This document shows, in pieces, positions 24,560 to 33,487 of a stretch of 64,000 nucleotides of DNA. Below the pieces are notes generated by a model, which was not told the DNA's origin, ran no database searches, and saw nothing but the letters and a program-made list of their open reading frames with translations. Position 1 is the stretch's first letter. Each line of letters starts with the position of its first letter. The translations under genes and the position numbers were made by a program. Source of the stretch: Hetaerina americana (Eukaryota > Arthropoda > Insecta > Odonata > Calopterygidae); the NCBI GenBank assembly GCA_022747635.1, contig JAKTNV010000075.1, positions 1,736,001 to 1,800,000 of the forward strand, in the 5' to 3' direction.

Positions 24560-26965
24560 TGAGAAAGATTGAAAGGATTTCATTTATAGATTCAAGGGTA
24601 CCCCTGGGAATATTTGCTTGTTTTGTAGAACTGTAGTATTTATGTATTTAACTGCATGGTGTAGCCACGGCATAATGCTTAGGAATCTTTGTGTTTCCAA
24701 AATTACTCCTTCCTAAACCACTTTGTAGAATTCTTTTCTTTACTCTTTCTTCCTTTTTCTTTGCCTTTAAAGCCTTCACACTGGCAGTAGTGTTAAAATA
24801 CTCTCTTCAAACAACTTGGAATAGATTATGTAAGTTCACTTCCCCTCTCTTTATTATATTTTGTATTATTTAGAATTGGTTCGCCAGTAGGTTTTAAAAA
24901 TTCATGTTCAACTTGCATGGAATGCTGTGAAAGTTGGCCGTTGAGCAAAATCCTCAAATAGGAAACCATGGAGGCAGAGTAGAATTTGTAGCTATCTCTG
25001 GTGAAGAATTAACTCTCCCAGCTTGATGTGATCAGGTGACCATCGATGAAGCATTTCAGTATCAGGGGTGAATGGCAAGCCAGAGATCTCAATAGGTGGT
25101 CATGAGCGAAAGATTTGCGGTGTGAGCCACTTGATGCTAGTTTAATTGAATCGCCCATCAAAAGAGCATATGATATGGATGAGGGTAGCGTATGTCCACG
25201 CATATGTGGCAGATGGATGAAAAGGGAATGGAAATGAAGCGAGTCTGTGGGAGTGGATACATTCCATACATTCAGCAGACAAAACCGTATCAAGATATGC
25301 ACTCAAATAAACCATGGAAGGTTGGCATTGGTACTTTATCATTAAAATTGTGAGCCAGATTTTTTAGGAAGAATGTGGCTTAGCGTAATTGTTGGCTACA
25401 TCATTCCATTTTGAATATTCAGCATTACTTGTTTTGTAATTCTTAACCCAATTCATTGGTATGTTCCACTCAGAAATCGGTTGGATTTCCATTTCGTCAG
25501 TTATTTTTGATCGGAGGTGTTTCACCGTTGAGAGAGATGTTTCCCAAAGGCTATAATGGTCTGAGTTTTAGTTCTCATCAGCATGACTGGGCATGCATGA
25601 ATTTCAGTTCCATCAGCTAATGTACCTTCCATCCTGCAAGGAGTTTCTGCATGAACTCTAATTACATTTGTTCAGCAGCCAATGCCCAGGTAAACTTGCC
25701 TTCAGGCCTGACACGTGGATTTGCTGCATTTAGAACTCCTTAGTGCAGGCTACTTGCCCTTGTACTCAGCTAGAGTGAGTGACCTCATCGAGACATTGCC
25801 AGAGGTACCATCCCCGAGCAAACGCACATTGGTGGCTTCAATTTCAAGTCTGTAATTAATTAGGTGCAATTGTTATGTTTTGGGTGCTGTGATTGTAAAA
25901 TGGTTTGGTGCTCCTTTGGTATTTTCAGTTGTTTATCTCACCAAGAAATTCTACTTCTGCATGTGCCCGTGAAGTCAAGTCCATCGTAGGGCAGTAGTAG
26001 TTTTGAGGGGAGGCGACCGACAGCTAAGGTCATTTGCGCCATAGGGGAAGGACAGGAAAGGATGAAGGGTAGGGCATTTGCCCTAAATTGACAATGAAAG
26101 TGTGATGAGGATAATATATTCCAATAACAATGAATGCTTTATTGCATTGCCATATTGCGGTTAGTACATAAAATGAGATAGTTATGCCATCCTCTGGCGT
26201 GGATATCAAATAACCCCTGACCTGCTTCCTGGGGTCTCTTTTCAGATTGTTGGAGCTTTGACGAGTGAATGATGGAGATAATGCGATCCTCCCACTTCAT
26301 TCCTAATTTGCACGAACCAATCCTTTTTCTTTGGTGTCTACCTCATATTTTGGTATTTTCACTGATTTCATACTTTCAGGAAGACCTCTATGTCCTCTGG
26401 CCCTAAGCAGGAATGATGTCGTTGTCCGACCAAAATAAAACATGACCACCCATCATGTTAGTCAAGTCAGTACTGTCATCAACTTCAGATTCACGCCAAA
26501 TAAGGGCCAGACACAGTTTTCTTGGTAATTATTACATCTTCTTCACGGTCACCTGGGATTTCATTATCATTCAAACTCATGTCGCTTCTTTCACAACTTG
26601 AAACTCCGTACTAATTGAAAGCATCTTCAGTTTCACAAAAACAATATGGAAACCTCTCAATTATTAAGGAAATAGCACCTATTAGTTCCACTTAATCCAC
26701 CAGGGTGCAAAAATATGTTGAATAAATTTTATTTGTTTTGAAATTGTGAAGAAAAATATATTTACTCTGACCCTAAACACTTGAAAAAAATATTTTTAAA
26801 ACAATCTTTCTGTTTCTTTTGGTGCCACCAGGACTTGCAGTCAACATTGCTGACAGAGGGCCCCTCCCAAGCATCCTTGAGATGCTTGCAACCATCACAG
26901 CTATAGCTCACCTCTGCGCTTCTGCAGCAGTTGTCATTCGTCATGGCTGCCCATCCTGGCTAAAT
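24560..26965. repeat. long duplication segment E-F-G-H, copy 2 (partner 36,640-39,235)
   Basis: About 2.4 kb is collinear with 36,640-39,235, offset about 12.1 kb. It ends abruptly at 'gcccatcctggctaa' (26,950-26,965; partner 39,222-39,237), after which this copy runs into a Jockey fragment. Differences include a roughly 80-bp insertion in this copy at about 25,997-26,080. Confidence 0.82.
25997..26080 (-). mobile_element. very short 3' end of an I-type LINE with target-site duplication
   Basis: The insert is absent from the paired copy (empty site near 38,213). It is flanked by an apparent 8-bp direct repeat GTAGGGCA (about 25,987-25,994 and 26,078-26,085). On the minus strand it ends with GCGCAAATGACCTTAGCTGTCG and a short CTA-repeat tail. 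That is nearly the same 3' end as the I element at 51,445-51,497. It is a dead-on-arrival 5'-truncated insertion. Confidence 0.65.
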
Positions 26966-26969
26966 CCCA

Positions 26970-27475
26970 TCCCGTGCTCGTGGGACAGGGAGTCCAGATT
27001 ACTCCCTTTCGCAAGTAGGGTGATCCCATGCAATGTCATCGCAACCAGCGCATCGGTTAAACTGAGAACCACTGTCATTTAAATCCAAACTGTGTTCGCT
27101 GCGGAGGCACCCACTTAAGCTCCGCATGCGAAAAGTCCAAGGAGACCCCCGCTACGTGCTTCCTTTGCCTGCAGGATCACCTTGCGAATTACCGCAGATG
27201 TGAAATTCATTCCGAGGCGAAGAAAAAGAGTTTTGAACGCCGCGCTGCCTCGGGCCAAACGATTCCCGCCGGAAGCCCCCTCTCCCACTCTTTCGCCACA
27301 GCTGTGGACTCGTCCTCGGCTTTCCCGCCTTCCCTGCCAAGTCCCTTCCCCGACCGCGTGGTCACTTTCTCCCAAGCGACTCTGCTACCCTTCCTCTTCC
27401 GGCTTCCTCCACAGCTCTCCCTCCCCCTCTCTCAAGTGCGAACCCAGATGATCCGGAACTACTGTGTTGGTTTCG
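26970..27475 (+). pseudogene. Jockey family A ORF1, zinc-knuckle end
   Basis: One frame reads QCHRNQRIG-stop-TENHCHLNPNC, then CVRCGGTHLSSACEKSK, then CFLCLQDHLANYRRC. These are the three CCHC knuckles of a Jockey-type Gag-like ORF1. The first has lost a Cys (Asn in its place) and carries a stop at about 27,054. A Ser/Pro-rich tail follows, ending near ORF2. The N-terminal two thirds of ORF1 is missing. ORF1 proteins coat LINE RNA in the cytoplasm. Confidence 0.7.
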
Positions 27476-27482
27476 TACTATC

Positions 27483-28200
27483 ATGGCGGGCATTCAAAAC
27501 ACTCTCATTATTCAAGATAAAAAAATGTATATTCTAGAACAGCTACTCAGTATGCACGCATAATTTGCACACGGGGAACTTAGGGAGCAATTATCTAATT
27601 GCCACTTACGCCTACAACGCAGCCATCCTAGCCAGATCATGCAGAAGACACCTGGCCTCCAAATATTTGCAGCAAGCTGTCGACTCCCTGACGGGTTGGT
27701 ACTCCTGCTGGCGCTTTTCCGTCAATGAACGGAAGACTCAGGCAATAGTGTTCTTCAAAGGCCCGAAGGAACCCGGAGAAATCCTCATCGGCACTGAAGA
27801 GATCCCTTCGCAGCGCTTGGTGATTTACCTAGGAATCACCCTCGACAAGCACCTCAACATGCTGCAGCACGTCAGAACAACATCGGGAATTGCAGGTAAC
27901 CATAGTCATCCCCTTGCACCAATTCTCGGGAATCAACACCTCCCCCTCTGCAGACTTCATCTATTCTCAGCCGTCCTCCGCCCAATCATCGCGTACGCGG
28001 CTCCCGCGTGGTGCAGCTTGATGGATGCATTAGGAAGATGTATCCTGAATACTACCGATTGGAAGAGTCTGCGTGCAACCTTGCGATTAGGATGGTAGCC
28101 AGGCAACGCAGCCCTTTGGTTAATCACCAACATCCCGCTGCCCGACGACTTTCTTCGGGAGAGGACCATCCGATTCCGAAGAGGTGCTGCATCCTAATCC
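27483..28200 (+). pseudogene. Jockey family A ORF2, internally deleted
   Basis: The ORF2 start is visible at 27,483 (MAGIQNTLIIQ, the first strand of the endonuclease). Within about 90 bp the sequence jumps to the RT palm/thumb (SNYLIATYAYNAAILARS, from about 27,583), so most of the endonuclease and the RT fingers are deleted. The frame 27,565-28,098 continues LQQAVDSLTGWYSCWRFSVN and IYLGITLDKHLN. The catalytic box reads YAYNA instead of YADDT, so it is dead. It is the same family as 56,408-57,894. Confidence 0.72.
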
Positions 28201-28430
28201 CATAGAGAAATCCGCGGCATCACCAATGTTGTGGTTTTCCCATGGGACAAGCACCCCCACCCTCGGGCAACAACAGGAGACGACAAAGACCAACCGCCGC
28301 GGAAGTGTCGGAGATGAGTCGGCCTTTTTGGAGCTATGTGCTCCGAAATGGTACAACAGCGACGGGGTCCCTCAGGAAACTCGCCGAGAACAGCCATAGG
28401 TACATATACACTCACACACTTTGGTGACTT
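28200..28430 (+). mobile_element. Jockey family A C-terminus and 3' UTR
   Basis: 'gttttcccatgggacaagca' corresponds to the VLPWDKHP region of family A, and 'tgtgctccgaaatggtacaac' to the 3' end also seen at 31,940 and 57,870. Here the Trp codon that is a stop in the palindrome copies is intact (TGG at about 28,242). Confidence 0.6.
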
Positions 28431-28740
28431 GAGTCCTTCTCAGCCGTAGCTCCGGTGGGGGGAGGCTAACTAGTCCCTCCTTCTCACCCTCCGGAGGCGC
28501 TCGAGCTGTGTCCCCTGTTGGTTGTCTCGTCCGGCTACCATTGGAAGGGAATTTACTCCCATTGCACTCCACTGGGACCCGGGCGGGTCCGCTTCTTAGG
28601 GCATTAGGGCGGGAAGACGCCTTGGCACGGACCTGCTGTGCCCGCTCTGCGGATCGGCAGGGGTGTCTTAGGCATCCCCCTACTTTCCCCTCCCCTCCAT
28701 TAGGTCGGCCCAAGTCGCCTCACTCACTCACCACTACCAA
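28430..28740 (+). repeat. interspersed repeat R, copy 1 (partner 41,670-41,960)
   Basis: Shares long runs with 41,670-41,960 in the same orientation: 'gggggaggctaact-agtccctccttctcacc', 'gagctgtgtccc', 'cccattgcac', 'ctgctgtgcccgct'. It lies between a family A 3' end and a family A/D-like ORF1, so it may be a LINE 5' UTR, but the second copy stands alone inside another element. Confidence 0.6.
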
Positions 28741-29585
28741 CGCAAACACACTGACACTCACTCCCCACACTGCTACATAGTGCTACTTAATACTATTTTC
28801 CTTTTTCTTAAAATCCCCCCACCCCCTTCAAGTAGGTCTCATTGGGTAGAAAGAATTGTTGGTCCCCCTTACTCTTCCCCCCAAGAATTGTTGGTCCCCC
28901 CACTTTGAATCCAAATTTTTTGTCAGATTTGTTCTAAGACCCACCGTTCAGGAGATAAAGGCCCTACCTGCTTTAAGACGTTGTCAGTGGCGCCATCTGT
29001 TTAGTTAAACTACGAACCACGTAGTATAACTGGTTTTTGTATTTTTCCAAGACGTTCTTCAAACGCAACCTACACCCTCCATCAGGGTGCCATACGGTAG
29101 TGGGGTCATTTGTTCCCCCCTACCCCCCAATTTGTATCCAAATCTTGACTCAGAATTGAGATATCTCCCATAGTTCCCGAGATACAGCCCTTTCCCGCAT
29201 AAGATGTTGTCGGTGGCGACACAATTGTCAGCCACTGGTATTATCCCCTTATTTTACTACATTTTGTTTAATATTTTTCAAAGCCAACTTCGTTATGATT
29301 TTACTGTCTCAAATTGTAGTGAGGGTTGTTGATCCCCCTTACGGTTTAAGAGATACTGGGACTTTCCTCAAAGACGTTGACGGGGGCGACACCTACCAAC
29401 TCTTTTACGCCCCGCACGTTAAAGTCTCCAGCGCTATTAACAGGTGGGCACGCCTGTTGAAATCTCCAAAGCTCTCAACAGGTGGTTACGCCTGTTGAAG
29501 TCTCCTGCTGTAACCACTGCACTGTACTGCTATTTCTCAGCAAGATACCGCCCCTATAACCCCCTTAGGCAGGGGTATCCGAACC
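28741..29585. other. untranslated region upstream of a LINE ORF1
   Basis: No coding content is visible. It contains pyrimidine-rich runs and two partly repeated segments ('aagaattgttggtcccc' at about 28,849 and 28,883; 'gagataaaggcccta' and 'gagatacagcccttt'), then hairpin repeats at 29,439-29,507. It is probably a LINE 5' UTR containing an internal promoter. Confidence 0.4.
29439..29507 (+). repeat. tandem hairpin repeats (partner 33,031-33,153)
   Basis: Two units about 38 bp apart each carry AACAGG-N8-CCTGTT (29,439-29,458 and 29,477-29,496) followed by GAARTCTCC. A more decayed array of the same unit lies at 33,031-33,153. Both lie just upstream of a Jockey-type ORF1 start. Confidence 0.6.
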
Positions 29586-30540
29586 ATGGATCCCCAAGCC
29601 TCCAATACTGACTCCCTCCCTGTTGAATCGCAAAACACGCCCTTTGCTACCATGGAAGATTCCTCTGAAAACAGTGCTGGGACAACCAATCTACAATTCC
29701 TTATGAACCTCATCCCAAAACTACTTCCTAGCACCAAGAAAGCTATAATAGAACTGGATGAACACCATCTTAACAACCCACGCATTCAATCCATGTTATC
29801 AACAATAAAAGGAGCTAAGATAACCACTCTGTCAGGGAATCCATCCTTTGACCTAAGACCTGACCACTAACCTATCAACCCCTACTCCTACCCCATTTCA
29901 TCAGCCAACCTGTCAAGGAACATTGGGTGTAACTCTCCTCAACCAATTGAAGATCCTAACCAGCCGCCCTCACACCAGACTCAAACTCCTACAGTCAAGC
30001 GCTCTGCCCCTGCCGATGAGCCCTACCAAACGGTTTCAACCAAAAGGAAAGCCAGGAACCAATCTTCCCCGCAAACCTCTCAAATCCCCACCTCTAACCA
30101 TTTTACCTGCCTCTCCCCCTCCCCCATGGATGACCAAAATGCAGAAATTCCAAATGAAGATGCAGACACAGAACCTCAGCCCTCTCCACCTCCCAAAACC
30201 TGTATCCCTCCAATTTTTTTCTGTGACATCAACAACTGGCAAATTAAATACCATGAAATCCAGCAAGTCCGCACAATTCCTCCTGTTGCAAATCTCATTC
30301 GTAATGACATCCGAGTCCAATGCCAAACCATCTCAGACTTCAGAGCAGTCACCAAAAAGGTAACCTGCAAGAACTACACATACTACACGTACCAGCTCAA
30401 ATCTGATAAAAAGCCTCATTTTGTCCTTCGTGGAATACCCACAAACACCCCAAAAGAAGCCATTGAAGAAGCTCTGGCGGACATTGGTTTTCCTGCAGAG
30501 AAGATCTCTCAACTGCGTTCCACCCGTCCAAACCAATTTC
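29586..30540 (+). pseudogene. Jockey family A ORF1 with PRE_C2HC domain
   Basis: The first frame (29,586-29,870, starting MDPQASNTDSL) stops. The protein then continues in another frame to the segment PPIFFCDINNW (about 30,207-30,240). PHFVLRGIPTNTPKEAIEEAL (about 30,415-30,475) is the hallmark of the PRE_C2HC domain that precedes the zinc knuckles in Jockey-type Gag proteins. The knuckles are missing because the sequence jumps into RT near 30,550. The N-terminal part NLIPKLLPSTKKAIIELDEH is helical and charged. Function: RNA binding and chaperone of the LINE RNP. Confidence 0.72.
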
Positions 30541-30549
30541 AGAGAGCAG

Positions 30550-31961
30550 AAAGGAACGAACGCTGTTCTGTTCACGCTGATCACGAACGCTGTTCTTTCC
30601 CAGATTCCGGTCTCATTCGCCACGATGCTGCTCTGCATTCTGAATGCATGCCTCTCGCTAGGGTACTTCCCCTCATGGTGGAAAGAGACACGCGTGATTT
30701 GTATCCCCAAAGCAGGGAAGTCACCAGGACCGGCGAACTGCCGACCAATTTCCCTTCTTGACGGCCTAGGGAAGCTCTTTGAACGAATTCTCCTCGGGCA
30801 GATTGTCTCCATCACGGAAGAACTCAACATCATCCTGGACCAACAATTCGGTTTCCGCAGCGAACATTCCACCACGCATTAGATTGCACGCTTGCTGAAT
30901 TTCATCAACGAAGGATTCAACCGCCGCCACTCCACCGTCGGCACTTTCTTCGATATCAGCAAGGCGTTCGATCGCGTCTGGCACGAGGGCCTGCTGTGGA
31001 AGCTGAATTGCTTCGGTTTCCCCACTTGGTGGAATCGAATAATGGAATCCTGGCTCTCTGACAGGACTTTCCGTGTAAGCTGGGACCGAGCTACCTCAGC
31101 TAAGCAAAGCATCCGAGACAGCGTTCCGCAAGGAAGTCTGCTCTCTCCTCTCCTTTTCACCATCTATACGGCGGACATACCCGGGGACTTTGGCAGCAAC
31201 GTCATCATCGCCACCTACGCTGACGACTCAGCTATTCTAGCGAGGTCGTCGAAGCGGCTCGATACCTTCAGAGGGCGGTGGACTCCTTAACTGAGTGGTT
31301 CTCTCGTTGGCGTTTCGGCGTTAACGAAAAGAAGACTCAGGCCATCGTCTTTTCCAAGGGACCATAGGAGCCTGGCGAGATCCTTGTTGGTGTGACAGAA
31401 ATCCCTTGGAAAAAATCGATTTTGTACCCAGGCGTTGTCCTAGATAAACGCCTCACGATGCGTGCCCACATCCGGAGATCTGCTGGCATCACATCCACGA
31501 GGAGAAACCTTCTGGCGCCCATTCTAGGCAATCCTTGTCTAGCGCTGAAGCAACGCCTTCGACTGTTCTCGGCGGTACTCAGACCGTCGCTGCTCTACGC
31601 AGGACCAGCTTGGTGCGGAGTCATGGGAGGTGCGGCAAGAAGTGCTCTTCTCGTCAAGGACCGAAAGAACCTTAGAGCAATCCTACGTCTAGGCTGGACT
31701 CCGACCAACGAGGCGCTTTGGGAATTAGCGGACACTCCACCCCTAGCAGACGTCCTTCGAGAATGCGTGAATTCCTTCCTCGACAGAGCTGCATCCTCTA
31801 CCCACGAGGAAATACTTGGGATAACATCAATGGAGACCCTTCCATGGGATAAGCATCCTCGCCTGGGCGCAGGGGCCAGCCGCGCAGACGATCAACCTCC
31901 CGCTAAGCAGCGAAAATTGAACGCCCATTGCGGGGCCATATGCTCCGAAATGGTACGATAG
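30550..31961 (+). pseudogene. Jockey family A reverse transcriptase, broken
   Basis: The RT starts at the fingers (AVLSQIPVSFATMLLCILNA), not at an ORF2 start. PKAGKSPGPANCRPISLLDG, FFDISKAFDRVWHEG, SVPQGSLLSPLLF and the catalytic ATYADDSAIL (about 31,210-31,240) are all present. It is interrupted by a CAG-to-TAG stop at about 30,880 and a frameshift near 31,250-31,290. It resumes at 31,392-31,961 (thumb and C-terminus). It ends CSEMVR-stop, the natural family A C-terminus. Sequence similarity to 56,408-57,894 is high throughout. The endonuclease is deleted. Confidence 0.8.
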
Positions 31962-32165
31962 TGGCGGGGTGCCTCCAGCACTTCGCGCTACTCGCCGAAG
32001 GATGGCTGTGTGCTTATCCGGCCATTGTTTTTTCTGATCTGCGTATTCCACCACATAATATCGGACGTATACACGATAGATCAACCAGAGAACATACTGT
32101 GCTTTTGAAGAAAATGGACGTGTCTTTCGAGCGCTCCTTCCTTTGATTTTTGTGCACATTTTGCA
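31962..32165 (+). mobile_element. Jockey family A 3' UTR
   Basis: 'gtggcggggtgcctccagcacttcgcg' follows the stop and corresponds to 'gtggcggggtcgttcgagacttcgtg' at 57,893. The far end is uncertain; the next 250 bp (32,170-32,400) is GC-rich, pyrimidine-biased and unassigned. Confidence 0.55.
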
Positions 32166-32490
32166 TGTTTTTAAGTACGAGCCCTTTGTGGGTCACTGTG
32201 CCGCCCGGCGGGTCCTTCGATCCGGCCGACGTCGCCGAGCAATGATCCCGCCCGCCTGGGCCGGTCGCTTACCTCTCCTTCTCCTCCCCGAGGCCGCCCT
32301 GGTGCTCGCCCCGCCCAACTACTCGAGCATTCCCTCTTTCCTCTTCTGCCCCCTTCCCCCTTCTCCTTCCCTTTCCATCGTAGAGAACAACATCTCCGAT
32401 GTGTCAGGTGAAAAGACAATGTGAATAAAAAGTTCTACTCCGCTGCATCATGAAACTGGACCGCTTCGTCACCCGCGCGGTGCGCATGAT
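32166..32490. other. GC-rich, pyrimidine-biased stretch
   Basis: Rich in CCG/CTC runs, then an AATAAA at about 32,424. It could be the 3' end of one element or the 5' UTR of the next. No coding assignment. Confidence 0.3.
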
Positions 32491-33042
32491 GTGTTGATTA
32501 ACATTGGTTTGCATGGCAATCGCCGTACGACTTCCACACCAGTGGCGTTAACAAAAGTTTCATCAAACGTTGTAACGTGTGATACGAATTCCTCTTTTGC
32601 CATGAACGCTACCCCGTTGACGACTGAGAGCTTGTGCAACGCGCTTGCGGCCCTTTCGATGAGCGAAAGGGACGCAATCCTTGGCATATTCTGTCCTTCG
32701 ACCGCCTCAGCTCCTTCTACTTTGCCCAAGGACTTGCCTTCAGCCGTTATCAACACGTCATCCTCGCCTTCAGCAGGAATCAACACAACTTCCATCCCTG
32801 CTGCTCGCCAATCGGCTTCCACACCAGGCTTGGCCGAGCCCATGGAGACCAGCTCCGCTCAGGATGCGGTGAGTGATTCCTTCCTTGCCGGTCATTCAAT
32901 TCTTGATCCCAATGCGCGACCTGTGCCTGACCGTTTTCTACTCAAAATCTCGCTATCTCAAACCGTTGATTTGTGTAACTGCGATTTGTTTCTTGAGACA
33001 TCGATGGTAGTGACATCTACCAACCATAACTTCGCCCGATGA
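32491..33042 (+). CDS. hypothetical 183-codon ORF among LINE fragments
   Basis: I do not recognise this protein. It is rich in Ser, Thr and Ala (SSSPSAGINTTSIPAA), with one short ordered-looking segment (TESLCNALAALSMSERDAIL). It stands just upstream of hairpin repeats and the start of a Jockey ORF1 at 33,363, so it may be the N-terminal part of another LINE ORF1 or a host-derived fragment. The ATG at 32,491 is the first in frame. Chance ORFs of this length are possible in GC-richer DNA. Confidence 0.3.
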   Translation: MLINIGLHGNRRTTSTPVALTKVSSNVVTCDTNSSFAMNATPLTTESLCNALAALSMSERDAILGIFCPSTASAPSTLPKDLPSAVINTSSSPSAGINTTSIPAARQSASTPGLAEPMETSSAQDAVSDSFLAGHSILDPNARPVPDRFLLKISLSQTVDLCNCDLFLETSMVVTSTNHNFAR

Positions 33043-33153
33043 AGTCTCCAATACTTAAACATGTGGTTGCGCCAGTTGAAATCTCAAAGTATATCACGCG
33101 TTGAAATCTCTCATGTCCTTAACAGGTGATTGCACCCATTGAAATCTCAAAGT
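33031..33153 (+). repeat. decayed array of the hairpin repeat
   Basis: Four spaced occurrences of the tail GATGAAGTCTCC/GTTGAAATCTC, with partial AACAGG...  stems. Related to 29,439-29,507. Confidence 0.55.
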
Positions 33154-33362
33154 AATTTTTCATCAAACTGTGCTTCTCCTAGCACTGTTAGTGTCTAGTT
33201 TCACAGCCAAATTGGGTTGGCTTAAGCCGCTCTTAGTGGAGTCCTCTTCTCTCCTCACTCTCCAAGAGTGAGGGCATATTTGTGCCTAGTCTAGCGTCTC
33301 AAGCCACCATTCCTCGGCCATTGGCCTAAGGGACGCCCTTGCATCCCATAACTCCCAACAAA

Positions 33363-33476
33363 ATGCTGAGTAACGCACCCAAAGTGATGGACAGCTCAGT
33401 GTCCCCGGACCTAGAACCTCCAGTAAACCATCCTGTTGGTCCTCGCAACTATGAAACATTGGAAACTATCTGTTAA
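33363..33476 (+). pseudogene. start of a LINE ORF1, cut off
   Basis: A 37-codon frame (MLSNAPKVMDSSVSPDLEPP and on) lies after a 5'-UTR-like region. It is followed directly by duplication block A at 33,488. The Pro/Ser-rich start resembles a Jockey ORF1 N-terminus, but there is too little to assign a family. Confidence 0.3.
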
Positions 33477-33487
33477 CCCGCAATATC

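Noticed and set aside
27182..27451. 89-codon Arg/Pro-rich ORF
   Set aside because: Other-frame shadow of the zinc-knuckle ORF1 at 26,970-27,475.
29439..29507. CRISPR-like repeat array
   Set aside because: Only two units, no spacer-repeat regularity, eukaryotic LINE context.
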